Positions 1-7,391 of a stretch of 64,000 bases of DNA are shown one piece after another. The stretch is from Mesorhizobium sp. NFR06 (GTDB lineage Bacteria > Pseudomonadota > Alphaproteobacteria > Rhizobiales > Rhizobiaceae). The notes below the pieces were generated by a model, which did no database searches, was not told where the DNA came from, and was given only the letters and a program-made list of their open reading frames with translations. Position 1 is the first letter of the stretch, and every line of letters begins with the position of its first letter. The stretch covers positions 101,001-165,000 of the forward strand of contig NZ_FOVT01000015.1 in NCBI RefSeq assembly GCF_900115245.1, in the 5' to 3' direction. The translations under genes were made by a program, and so were the position numbers.

Positions 1-276
1 GTCGGCGTGCTGTTGGCGTCCCGCATCGGCATCGGCAATCCGACCCAGGCCGAAGGTTGGGAGTTGCAGGCGATCGCCTCGTCGGTGATCGGCGGCACCT
101 CGCTCTTCGGCGCGATCGGGTCGGTGCACGGGCCGCTGCTCGGCGCCTTCATCCTCGCCACCATCAACAACGGCGCCAACCTGCTCAACGTCAACGCCTT
201 CTGGCAGCGCATCATCACCGGCGTGCTGATCATCGTCATTGTTTACTTCGACGGTCTGCGCCGTCGCGGCAAATGA
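1..276 (+). CDS. Sugar ABC transporter permease, C-terminal part (RbsC/XylH-like)
   Basis: The frame is open from the first base, so the gene begins outside the window; 91 codons remain before TGA. The residues are strongly hydrophobic, with an SSVIGGTSLFGAIGSVHGPLLGA stretch split over two membrane segments and a basic tail (RRRGK). This is the end of a BPD_transp_2 type inner-membrane permease, the family that imports ribose, xylose and related sugars with a binding protein and a fused ATPase. The rest of the operon lies to the left. The substrate cannot be told from this fragment, although the dehydrogenase that follows could belong to the same sugar pathway. Confidence 0.85.
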   Translation, partial: VGVLLASRIGIGNPTQAEGWELQAIASSVIGGTSLFGAIGSVHGPLLGAFILATINNGANLLNVNAFWQRIITGVLIIVIVYFDGLRRRGK

Positions 277-293
277 ATCCTCCCTGAAACTCC

Positions 294-331
294 GCGCCGG
301 CCCGGTTCGACCGAGGCCGGCGCTCTTTTTT
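294..331 (+). terminator. Rho-independent terminator after the permease
   Basis: A perfect 8-bp stem (GCGCCGGC at 294-301, GCCGGCGC at 316-323) is followed by a run of T ending at 331. It separates the permease operon from the alcohol dehydrogenase, which starts 10 bases later, so the dehydrogenase either has read-through expression or a promoter inside this short gap. Confidence 0.75.
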
Positions 332-340
332 GGATTGCCC

Positions 341-1357
341 ATGAAAGCCGTCGTCTGCCGCTCGCCCGGCGATCTTGTCATCGAGGACCGCGCCACACCC
401 GGAATGCCACCGCCCGGCTGGGCACGCGTCGCGGTCAGCCATGTCGGCATCTGCGGCACCGATTACCATATCTTCGAAGGCAAGCACCCGTTCCTGGCCT
501 ATCCGCGTGTCATGGGCCACGAAGTTTCCGGCACGATCGTCGAGAGAGGTGAAGGCATCGATCTTTCCGTTGGCGAGGCGGTGATCATCAACCCCTATCT
601 CGCCTGCGGCAAATGCATTGCCTGCCGGCACGGCAAACCGAATTGCTGCGTGAAGATCGAAGTGCTGGGCGTGCATCGCGACGGCGCCATGTGCGACGAG
701 ATCCTGGTGCCGGCTCAGAACCTTTATCCGGCAAATGGCCTGTCGCTGGCCGACGCCGCGGCGGTCGAATTCCTGGCCATCGGCGCGCACGCCGTGCGAC
801 GCTCGCTTGGCGCGCCGGGCCAGCGCACGCTGGTCATCGGCGCCGGACCGATCGGGCTCGGCACGGCGATCTTCGCGCGCATCGCCGGGCTCGACGTCAG
901 CCTGCTCGACATGAGCGCCGAGCGGCTTGGCTTCGCCGAAACGGAACTCGGCTTTGCTTCGCTCGACGGCTCGAAGGCATCAGCCTCCGACCTTGTCCGG
1001 CAGGCAACCGCCGGCGAAGGCTTCGACCTCGTGTTCGACGCCACCGGCAACACGCGGTCGGTGCAATCGGCTTTCGCCCATGTCGCGCATGGCGGCACTC
1101 TGGTGCTGGTCAGCGTCGTCAAGGACGACATCTCTTTCTCAGACCCCGAATTCCACAAGCGCGAGATGACGCTGGTCGGCAGCCGCAATGCGCTCCGCGC
1201 CGATTTCGACCATGTCGCGGCCTCCATCCGCAACGGCGCCGTGCCGTTGAACAAGCTCGTCACCCATCGCACGACGCTCGCCGGAACGCCGCGCGATCTT
1301 GCGCGCTGGGCGCATGAGAAGTCGGGGCTGATCAAGGCGGTTATCGAGGTCGGGTGA
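341..1357 (+). CDS. Zinc-dependent alcohol/polyol dehydrogenase (RspB/galactonate dehydrogenase-like)
   Basis: A 338-residue medium-chain dehydrogenase. The ATG at 341 is chosen because the family motif MKAVVC begins there; the open frame upstream runs through the terminator. Catalytic-zinc residues are visible as Cys38 (GICGTD) and His60 (MGHE), and four structural-zinc cysteines at 89, 92, 95 and 103. The Rossmann motif GAGPIGLG lies near residue 167. Such enzymes oxidise a secondary hydroxyl of a sugar, polyol or sugar acid with NAD. Likeness to the LgoD/RspB type suggests an aldonate or polyol, but the exact substrate is inference. The preceding sugar permease supports a role in carbohydrate use. 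Confidence 0.85.
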   Translation: MKAVVCRSPGDLVIEDRATPGMPPPGWARVAVSHVGICGTDYHIFEGKHPFLAYPRVMGHEVSGTIVERGEGIDLSVGEAVIINPYLACGKCIACRHGKPNCCVKIEVLGVHRDGAMCDEILVPAQNLYPANGLSLADAAAVEFLAIGAHAVRRSLGAPGQRTLVIGAGPIGLGTAIFARIAGLDVSLLDMSAERLGFAETELGFASLDGSKASASDLVRQATAGEGFDLVFDATGNTRSVQSAFAHVAHGGTLVLVSVVKDDISFSDPEFHKREMTLVGSRNALRADFDHVAASIRNGAVPLNKLVTHRTTLAGTPRDLARWAHEKSGLIKAVIEVG

Positions 1358-1434
1358 GAGGCCGGTCCGACACGAGCATTCGGTGGGTGACAGTGCGGGA
1401 TTTGGCAGAGCGCATGCTTTGCGATTTTGTCGCC

Positions 1435-1604
1435 TCGTCATTCACGGGCGGAGCAAGGAGCGTAGCGACGCAGCGCAGACCCGAGGATCCATTCCGTGAC
1501 GTCGACGCGTTGCAACGATCCAGAATTCTGCTCCGCGGCGCTTTACGATCAAGGTTACGGCATGGATCCTCGGGTCTACGCTTCGCTTCGCCCGTGGATG
1601 ACGA
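1435..1604. repeat. Long imperfect palindromic intergenic element
   Basis: The left arm (1435-1500) and right arm (1554-1604) are near-complementary over about 50 bases, including the shared core GACCCGAGGATCC. No protein-like frame is present in 1358-1642 beyond this element. A diverged half-copy of the left arm lies at 54347-54410. It looks like a small non-autonomous palindromic repeat of the kind scattered between rhizobial genes. Confidence 0.6.
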
Positions 1605-1642
1605 CCTCGGGGGTTATCGTCCGGATGTCACGACGTCGAAGG

Positions 1643-2389
1643 TTACTCGTTCGCCGAAAGCCTCAGTTCCACCCGCTCCGCCGGAAAGCGCGCCTCCGCG
1701 AACTGGATCGGCTGGCCGTCGAGCGTGACGTTGACGGCAACGGTGACAAGCACGATGGCGCCGGGCTGCAAATCGAGCGCGGCGAGATCGTCGGCATCGG
1801 CGTGACGCGCCGACAGCACCGTCGACTGCCTGAGATAATCGTTGATGCCGAAGCGCTCGAGTGAAGCCGTGATCGATCCCGTTTCGGCCATCGCGTCTTC
1901 GATGCCCGCGAAGCGCCTGGCATCGAACCAGGTCGTAGCGCGCGACACGGGGTGCCCGTCGGCCTCGCCGCGCGTCTCCAAGCGGATGACGGCTGCGCCC
2001 TTCGCTATAGCCAGCGCCTCGGCGACGCGCCGGATGGCCGGCTCCGTCGATGACGACAGCAGCGCGATATGCCGTTCGGTCGTCTGCCCCTGCAACCCGG
2101 TCGAGAACCTCGTGCGCGCGCCGATCGGATAGGACAGCCGCTTGCGCGACAAGACGAACGTGCCGCGCCCCTGCTCGGCCTTCAGCACGCCTTCCTGTAC
2201 CAGCGCGGCAATGGCGCTGCGCACCGTGTGGCGGTTGACGCCGTAACGCTCGGCCAGCACGACTTCGGGCGGCAGCGCAGCGTTCTCCAGGAAATCCCCG
2301 CTGGCGATCGCCTGCAATATCCTGTCGGCGATCTGCCGCCACAGCGAGACGCCGTTGCGTCTTTCGATACTGCCCGCCAGTCCGATCAC
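1643..2389 (-). CDS. phnF: GntR/HutC-family phosphonate regulator PhnF
   Basis: A 248-residue protein with an N-terminal winged helix-turn-helix (about residues 12-75; PPEVVLAERYGVNRHTVR is the recognition region) and a C-terminal UTRA effector domain (about 95-240). It is divergent from phnG across a 125-bp gap, the usual PhnF position in rhizobial C-P lyase loci. PhnF proteins repress phn genes until a phosphonate- or phosphate-related signal releases them. A perfect inverted repeat at 2470-2489 is the likely binding site. Effector identity is unknown. Confidence 0.9.
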   Translation of the reverse strand: MIGLAGSIERRNGVSLWRQIADRILQAIASGDFLENAALPPEVVLAERYGVNRHTVRSAIAALVQEGVLKAEQGRGTFVLSRKRLSYPIGARTRFSTGLQGQTTERHIALLSSSTEPAIRRVAEALAIAKGAAVIRLETRGEADGHPVSRATTWFDARRFAGIEDAMAETGSITASLERFGINDYLRQSTVLSARHADADDLAALDLQPGAIVLVTVAVNVTLDGQPIQFAEARFPAERVELRLSANE

Positions 2390-2416
2390 TCACCACCCCC
2401 AAGCAATTTCTGGCGC

Positions 2417-2434
2417 CTGTCATCCACCCGTCAT
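2417..2434 (+). promoter_or_regulatory. Candidate Pho box (PhoB site) of the phnG operon
   Basis: The sequence CTGTCATCCACCCGTCAT has two 7-base direct repeats 11 bases apart. The first matches the consensus half-site CTGTCAT fully; the second (CCGTCAT) differs from CTGTCAC/T at one or two positions. A possible -10 (TATAAT, 2456-2461) follows. PhoB would activate phnG under phosphate starvation. Confidence 0.7.
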
Positions 2435-2469
2435 GGACTCTCGTTACGAGATAAGTATAATTTGTATAG

Positions 2470-2489
2470 TTGTCTATATCAATAGACAA
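2470..2489. promoter_or_regulatory. Inverted repeat, probable PhnF operator
   Basis: TTGTCTATATCAATAGACAA has perfect 8-bp arms around a 4-base centre. It lies between the candidate -10 and the phnG start, where a bound repressor would block transcription. Assignment to PhnF rests on its position between phnF and phnG and on the symmetry usual for HutC-family sites. Confidence 0.65.
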
Positions 2490-2514
2490 ATTCCCCTGAA
2501 CGAGGAGCGAGGCC

Positions 2515-2976
2515 ATGCGAGGACAGGAAGCGCGCGAGCAGGCCGGGCGGAAGGCCTTGATGGCGACGCTGGCGCATGCCGCGGCCGATGAGATCGCCAG
2601 TCTGTGGAACGAGTCGGGCCTGCCTTCCGAGGCGGAGATTTTACGCGGTCCCGAAACGGGACTGGTGACGGTGCGCGGACGGATCGGGGGCGGCGGCGCG
2701 CCGTTCAATGTCGGCGAAGCGACGGTCACCCGCGCCACGGTGCGGCTGCCTTCGGGGCGGGTCGGCCATTCCTATGCGCTCGGCCGTGACAAGGACAAGG
2801 CCAAGCTGGCAGCCATTGCCGACGCGCTCTGGCAGGACCCGGCGCACCGCGAGACGGTCGAGTCGAAGCTTATCGCGCCCCTGCGCGCGGCGCTCGATGC
2901 GGCGCGCGAGACGCGGCGCGTCGAGACGGCGGCGACGAAAGTCGATTTTTTCACCATGGTGCGCGGAGAGGACTGA
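2515..2976 (+). CDS. phnG: Carbon-phosphorus lyase complex subunit PhnG
   Basis: A 153-residue protein, normal length for PhnG. The start follows a strong ribosome binding site (GAGGAG about 10 bases upstream). PhnG is a structural subunit of the soluble PhnGHIJ core, which attaches phosphonate to ribose and cleaves the C-P bond. The central region with GPETGLVTVRGRIGGGG and the segment around GHSYALGRDKDKA match the family. Its stop codon overlaps the phnH start, showing translational coupling, and it is the first gene of the operon. Confidence 0.95.
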   Translation: MRGQEAREQAGRKALMATLAHAAADEIASLWNESGLPSEAEILRGPETGLVTVRGRIGGGGAPFNVGEATVTRATVRLPSGRVGHSYALGRDKDKAKLAAIADALWQDPAHRETVESKLIAPLRAALDAARETRRVETAATKVDFFTMVRGED

Positions 2977-3587
2977 TGGATATCGCCACGCAATCGATCG
3001 ACGGCGGCTTCGCCGATCCGGTTTTCAACGCCCAGGCGGTATTCCGTTCCATCATGGACGCGATGGCGCGGCCCGGCACGGTCCAGATCCTGCCTTCGCT
3101 CGCCCATCCGCCGGCGCCGCTCTCGGCGACGGCCGGCGCGGTAGCTCTCGCCCTCTGCGACAACGACACGCCGGTCTGGCTCGACTTGCCGCTGCAGGCC
3201 GAAGCTGCGGTCAAGGCCTGGCTCGGCTTTCACACCGGCGCGCCCTTGGCCAACACGCCGGCCGACGCGCATTTCGCGCTGATCGCCAATCCGAAGGAAA
3301 TGGCGGCGATCGACGGTTTTTCGCAAGGCACACAGGAATATCCAGACCGCTCGACGACGCTGATTCTTTTGGTCGACGATCTCGCTTCTGGCCCCTCGCT
3401 GCTGCTCGAGGGACCCGGCATCGAAAAGACCTCGATGATCGCGCCGCCCGGCATGCCGCGCCATTTCGTCGAACAGTGGAAGCAGAACAACCAGCGCTTT
3501 CCCCGCGGCGTCGACATCATCCTGGCGGCGCCCGGCAGCCTCGCCTGCCTGCCGCGCACCACCCGCATCAAGACGATGGAGGCATGA
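2976..3587 (+). CDS. phnH: Carbon-phosphorus lyase complex subunit PhnH
   Basis: A 203-residue protein starting in an overlap with the phnG stop. The N-terminus (GGFADPVFNAQAVFRSIMDA) and the MARPG segment are typical of PhnH, as is the late GVDIIL stretch. PhnH is a homodimeric subunit of the PhnGHIJ core complex and is needed for C-P lyase activity, although it has no catalytic motif of its own. It is followed almost directly by phnI. Confidence 0.95.
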   Translation: MDIATQSIDGGFADPVFNAQAVFRSIMDAMARPGTVQILPSLAHPPAPLSATAGAVALALCDNDTPVWLDLPLQAEAAVKAWLGFHTGAPLANTPADAHFALIANPKEMAAIDGFSQGTQEYPDRSTTLILLVDDLASGPSLLLEGPGIEKTSMIAPPGMPRHFVEQWKQNNQRFPRGVDIILAAPGSLACLPRTTRIKTMEA

Positions 3588-3588
3588 C

Positions 3589-4704
3589 ATGTATGTCGCG
3601 GTGAAAGGCGGCGAGGCCGCTATTGCCAATGCGCACCGCCTGCTTGCCGATCGCCGCCGCGGCGACCGCTCGGTGCCGGCGCTGCGCCTCGACCAGATCG
3701 TCGAGCAGCTGGCGCTCGGTGTCGACCGGGTGATGAGCGAAGGCTCGCTCTATGATCGCGAGCTCGCGGCTTTGGCCGTCGTCCAGGCGCGCGGCGACAT
3801 GATCGAGGCGATCTTCCTGGTGCGCGCTTACCGCACCACGCTGCCGCGCTTCGGCTACACCAACCCGGTCGATACCGGCGCCATGCAGGTCGAGCGGCGC
3901 GTGTCGGCCACCTACAAGGATCTGCCTGGTGGCCAGGTGCTCGGCCCGACCTTCGACTACACCCACCGGCTGCTCGATCCCGAGCTTGCCGCCGGCGCCG
4001 GGGTCGAAACGCCGGCGCAACGCCCGGTCGAGGCCGAAGCGATGCCGCGCGTCTCCGCGATCCTCGCCCGTGAAGGCCTGATCGAAGCCGATGGCGACAT
4101 GCCGTTGGACCATGTGCCCGGCGACATCACCCGCGAGCCGCTGCAATTCCCGATGGCGCGCGACATCCGCCTGCAGGCGCTGTCGCGCGGCGACGAAGGT
4201 TTTCTGCTGGCGCTCGGCTATTCGACGCAGCGCGGCTATGCCCGCAATCATCCTTTCGTCGGCGAGATCCGCATCGGCGAGGTCGAGCTCGAGCTCGACG
4301 TGCCGGAACTGCCCTTCGCGGTGCCGCTGGGCTCCATCCGCGTCACCGAATGCCAGATGGTCAATCAGTTCAAGGGCTCGGCCAAGGCGCCGCCGCAATT
4401 CACGCGCGGCTACGGCCTGGTCTTCGGCCAGAGCGAGCGCAAGGTGATGGCCATGGCGCTCTGCGACCGGGCGCTGCGCGCGGGCGAACTTGGCGAAGAC
4501 GTCGTCGCCGCCGCGCAGGACGAGGAGTTCGTCATCTCGCATTCCGACAATGTCCAGGCGACCGGCTTCGTCGAGCATCTGAAGCTGCCGCACTATGTCG
4601 ACTTCCAGGCCGAGCTCGGCCTGGTTCGCCGTATGCGTGCCGAATACGAGGCGCGGGAAAACGAGGACAAGGCCGCCGAGGAAAAGCGGGAGGCGGCGGA
4701 ATGA
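3589..4704 (+). CDS. phnI: Carbon-phosphorus lyase subunit PhnI
   Basis: A 371-residue protein, full length for PhnI. It begins MYVAVKGGEAAI and contains the conserved segments SLYDRELAALA and RRVSATYKDLPGGQ. PhnI, helped by PhnG, H and L, couples the phosphonate to the ribosyl C1 of ATP and releases adenine. The C-terminus is a charged Glu/Lys-rich tail. It ends 2 bases before the convergent small gene, and phnJ begins only after a 235-bp gap, unusually wide for this operon. Confidence 0.95.
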   Translation: MYVAVKGGEAAIANAHRLLADRRRGDRSVPALRLDQIVEQLALGVDRVMSEGSLYDRELAALAVVQARGDMIEAIFLVRAYRTTLPRFGYTNPVDTGAMQVERRVSATYKDLPGGQVLGPTFDYTHRLLDPELAAGAGVETPAQRPVEAEAMPRVSAILAREGLIEADGDMPLDHVPGDITREPLQFPMARDIRLQALSRGDEGFLLALGYSTQRGYARNHPFVGEIRIGEVELELDVPELPFAVPLGSIRVTECQMVNQFKGSAKAPPQFTRGYGLVFGQSERKVMAMALCDRALRAGELGEDVVAAAQDEEFVISHSDNVQATGFVEHLKLPHYVDFQAELGLVRRMRAEYEARENEDKAAEEKREAAE

Positions 4705-4706
4705 TC

Positions 4707-4880
4707 CTAACGCCCGCCGCCACCGAACCACAGGCCGATAAAGCCACGCGCGCCGGCAACGGTCTCGCCACGTGGAGGCGCCTTTGGCGCGGGCAGGACC
4801 ATCTTCCACAGCACAAAGGCCACGATGCCGGCAAACACCAGCAGCAGCACGCCAAGATGCAACCAACCGGTGGAGTCCAT
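4707..4880 (-). CDS. Small single-pass membrane protein, antisense gap gene between phnI and phnJ
   Basis: A 57-residue frame on the strand opposite the operon, filling the phnI-phnJ gap. It starts at ATG (4880) with GGGAG 9 bases upstream; a longer TTG-initiated form is less likely. One hydrophobic helix (LHLGVLLLVFAGIVAFVLW) is followed by a Pro/Lys-rich and Gly-rich tail ending WFGGGGR. I do not recognise a family. It could be a true small gene, since the frame, start signal and helix are coherent, or an intergenic insertion. If transcribed it would run against phn mRNA. Confidence 0.5.
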   Translation of the reverse strand: MDSTGWLHLGVLLLVFAGIVAFVLWKMVLPAPKAPPRGETVAGARGFIGLWFGGGGR

Positions 4881-4939
4881 GTGGGCATGCTCCCGCGTCT
4901 TGAGCACCAAATTCTTAGCACAGAGCGGACGTGATCGCC

Positions 4940-5908
4940 ATGACCGACATCGCCACCTACAACTTCGCCTATCTCGACGAGCAGACCAAAAGGATGATCC
5001 GACGCGCCATCCTGAAGGGTATCGCCATTCCCGGCTACCAGGTGCCTTTCGCCTCGCGCGAAATGCCGATGCCTTACGGCTGGGGCACCGGCGGCGTCCA
5101 GGTCACCGCCTCGATCATCGGCCCGGATGACGTGCTGAAAGTCATCGACCAGGGCGCCGACGACACCACCAACGCTGTTTCGATCCGCGCCTTTTTCAAG
5201 AAGGTCGCGAAGGTCGCGGTAACCACTGAGACGGCGAAGGCCACGATCATCCAGACCCGCCACCGCATCCCGGAGCAGCCCCTGACAGCCGGCCAGGTGC
5301 TGGTCTTCCAGGTGCCGATCCCCGAGCCGCTGCGCTTCCTCGAGCCGCGCGAGACCGAGACGCGCAAGATGCATGCTCTCGAGGAATACGGCCTGATGCA
5401 TGTGAAGCTCTATGAGGATATCGCCAGGCACGGCCGCATCGCCACCACCTATGCCTATCCGGTCAAGGTCGAGGGCCGCTATGTGATGGACCCCTCGCCG
5501 ACGCCGAAATTCGACAATCCGAAGATGCACCGCTCGCCGGCGCTGCAGCTGTTCGGCGCCGGCCGCGAGAAGCGCATCTACGCGGTGCCGCCCTTCACCG
5601 GCGTCGTCAGCCTCGATTTCGAGGATCATCCCTTCGAGGTGCAGACCTTCGACCAGCCCTGCGCGCTCTGCGGCGCCGAGAATGTCTATCTTGACGAGGT
5701 CATCCTCGACGATCATGGCGGCCACATGTTCGTCTGCTCCGACACCGACCACTGCGAGAAGCGGCGCGGCGACCCTACCTCCTCCTCGTGGGGAGATCGC
5801 GCCGAAGGCGCGGGTGGGGCAGACGGTCAATCTTCTCCTTCTTCAACCCCCATCCCGGCGCTGCGCGCCGACCCTCCCCACAATGGGGAGGGTAAGGAGG
5901 CCGAATGA
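4940..5908 (+). CDS. phnJ: Alpha-D-ribose 1-methylphosphonate 5-phosphate C-P-lyase PhnJ
   Basis: The radical-SAM catalytic subunit that breaks the C-P bond, releasing alkane and ribosyl cyclic phosphate. From the ATG at 4940 (preferred over a GTG 9 bases upstream) the key residues keep the E. coli numbers: Gly32 (PGYQVPF), the glycyl-radical residue, and Cys241, Cys244 and Cys266 (CX2CX21C) for the Fe-S cluster, with Cys272. All are present, so it should be active. The last 40 or so residues are low-complexity and are encoded by a palindromic repeat (5775-5900). The stop overlaps the phnK start. Confidence 0.95.
   Translation: MTDIATYNFAYLDEQTKRMIRRAILKGIAIPGYQVPFASREMPMPYGWGTGGVQVTASIIGPDDVLKVIDQGADDTTNAVSIRAFFKKVAKVAVTTETAKATIIQTRHRIPEQPLTAGQVLVFQVPIPEPLRFLEPRETETRKMHALEEYGLMHVKLYEDIARHGRIATTYAYPVKVEGRYVMDPSPTPKFDNPKMHRSPALQLFGAGREKRIYAVPPFTGVVSLDFEDHPFEVQTFDQPCALCGAENVYLDEVILDDHGGHMFVCSDTDHCEKRRGDPTSSSWGDRAEGAGGADGQSSPSSTPIPALRADPPHNGEGKEAE
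5775..5900. repeat. Palindromic intergenic-type element inside the 3' end of phnJ
   Basis: The stretch has a short-arm palindrome (around CTCCTCGTGGGGAG) at the left and CCCTCCCCACAATGGGGAGG at the right, with a hairpin centred on GCGCCGAAGGCGC and another near GGCGCTGCGCGCC. This composition is typical of rhizobial mosaic elements that normally lie between genes. Here it is translated as the tail of PhnJ up to the phnK start. Confidence 0.6.
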
Positions 5909-6681
5909 CCGACGAACCGCTGCTGCGCGTCTCGGCGCTGTCCAAATTCTACGGCTCGCGGGTCGGCTGCGAGAACGTCACTTTCGATCTCTGGCCGGGT
6001 GAGGTTCTGGCCGTCGTCGGCGAATCCGGCTCCGGCAAGACGACGCTGCTCAACTGCCTGTCGACCAGGCTGCTGCCATCATCCGGCACCGCCAGCTACC
6101 GCATGCGCGACGGCCAGTGGCGCGAGCTCTATCGGATGAGCGAGGCCGAGCGCCGCTTCCTGATGCGCACCGACTGGGGCTTTGTCCACCAGAACCCGGC
6201 GGACGGCTTGCGCATGACGGTGTCTGCCGGCGCCAATGTAGGCGAAAGGCTGATGGCTGTGGGCGACCGCCACTACGGCAGGATCCGCGCCACCGCGGTC
6301 GACTGGCTGTCGCGCGTCGAGATCGACGAGGACCGCATCGACGACGAGCCCCGCGCTTTCTCCGGCGGCATGCGTCAGCGCCTGCAGATCGCCCGCAATT
6401 TGGTGACAGGCCCGCGTCTGGTGTTCATGGACGAGCCGACCGGCGGCCTCGACGTTTCGGTGCAGGCGCGCCTGCTCGACCTGTTGCGCCGGCTGGTCAC
6501 CGACCTCGGCCTCGCCGCGATCGTCGTCACCCACGACCTCGCCGTGGCGCGGCTTCTGTCGCAGCGCATGATGGTGATGAAGGACGGCCGCGTCGTCGAA
6601 AGCGGCCTCACCGATCGGGTGCTCGACGACCCGCGCGCGCCTTACACGCAATTGCTCGTTTCTTCCATCCTGCAGGTGTGA
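5905..6681 (+). CDS. phnK: Phosphonate C-P lyase ABC-type protein PhnK
   Basis: A 258-residue ABC ATPase starting in an ATGA overlap with phnJ. Walker A (GESGSGKTT), signature (FSGGMRQRLQ) and Walker B (LVFMDEP) are intact, followed by the switch histidine (VTHDL). PhnK resembles dipeptide-importer ATPases but has no permease here; it binds the PhnGHIJ core as a subunit needed for C-P lyase activity in vivo. Position and order match other phn operons. Confidence 0.93.
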   Translation: MTDEPLLRVSALSKFYGSRVGCENVTFDLWPGEVLAVVGESGSGKTTLLNCLSTRLLPSSGTASYRMRDGQWRELYRMSEAERRFLMRTDWGFVHQNPADGLRMTVSAGANVGERLMAVGDRHYGRIRATAVDWLSRVEIDEDRIDDEPRAFSGGMRQRLQIARNLVTGPRLVFMDEPTGGLDVSVQARLLDLLRRLVTDLGLAAIVVTHDLAVARLLSQRMMVMKDGRVVESGLTDRVLDDPRAPYTQLLVSSILQV

Positions 6682-6683
6682 TC

Positions 6684-7391
6684 ATGGCCACCCCGCTTGT
6701 CGTTTCCGATGTCGCAAAGAGCTTCACCATGCATCTGCGCGACGGCGTCACGCTGCCGGTGGTGGCGGGCGTCTCCTTCTCGATCCGCACCGGCGAATGC
6801 GCCGTGCTCGGCGGCCCGTCCGGCGCGGGAAAGAGCTCGATCCTGAAGATGCTCTACGGCAACTATGCCGTCGACGAAGGCCAGATCATTGTTCAGCACG
6901 GGAACGGGTTGATCGATCTCGCCAGCGCCACGCCACGCACCGTGCTTGCCATTCGCCGGCAAACGATCGGCTATGTCAGTCAGTTCCTGCGCACCGTGCC
7001 GCGCGTTTCGGCGCTCGATGTCGTCGCCGAACCGCTGGTCGAGCGCGGTGAGGACAGGGAGGCCGCGCGGGCGAAGGCGCGTTCGCTGTTGGCGCAGCTC
7101 AACCTGCCGGAAAAACTCTGGGCCTTGCCGCCCGCGACCTTCTCGGGCGGCGAGCAGCAGCGCGTCAACATCGCACGCGGCTTCATCACCGAGCATCCGA
7201 TCCTTCTGCTCGACGAACCGACCGCGTCGCTCGACGCGAAGAACCGCGATGTCGTGGTCGAGCTGATCGCCGCCAAGAAGGCGGCGGGCGTTGCCCTTCT
7301 CGGCATCTTCCACGATCTCGATGTCCGTGACGCCGTGGCCGATCGCGTCATCGACGTCACCGCTTTCGCAACAGGCAAGGTCGCCGCATGA
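6684..7391 (+). CDS. phnL: Phosphonate C-P lyase ABC-type protein PhnL
   Basis: A 235-residue ABC ATPase. The ATG at 6684, 2 bases after the phnK stop, is chosen over a longer frame that overlaps phnK. Walker A is GPSGAGKSS, the signature FSGGEQQRVN and Walker B LLLDEP. PhnL works with PhnI, G and H in the first step, displacement of adenine from ATP by phosphonate. Its end overlaps the start of the acetyltransferase gene by 4 bases, so the two are translationally coupled. Confidence 0.92.
   Translation: MATPLVVSDVAKSFTMHLRDGVTLPVVAGVSFSIRTGECAVLGGPSGAGKSSILKMLYGNYAVDEGQIIVQHGNGLIDLASATPRTVLAIRRQTIGYVSQFLRTVPRVSALDVVAEPLVERGEDREAARAKARSLLAQLNLPEKLWALPPATFSGGEQQRVNIARGFITEHPILLLDEPTASLDAKNRDVVVELIAAKKAAGVALLGIFHDLDVRDAVADRVIDVTAFATGKVAA

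Noticed and set aside
1614..2738. Long minus-strand frame across phnF and phnG
   Set aside because: It is the shadow of phnF in another frame: Arg/Ala-rich without a domain, and it overlaps the phnG start and promoter.
3568..4866. 432-codon minus-strand frame opposite phnI
   Set aside because: High-GC antisense shadow: composition is Arg/Asp/Ala-rich and no family features are seen, while phnI on the plus strand is unmistakable.
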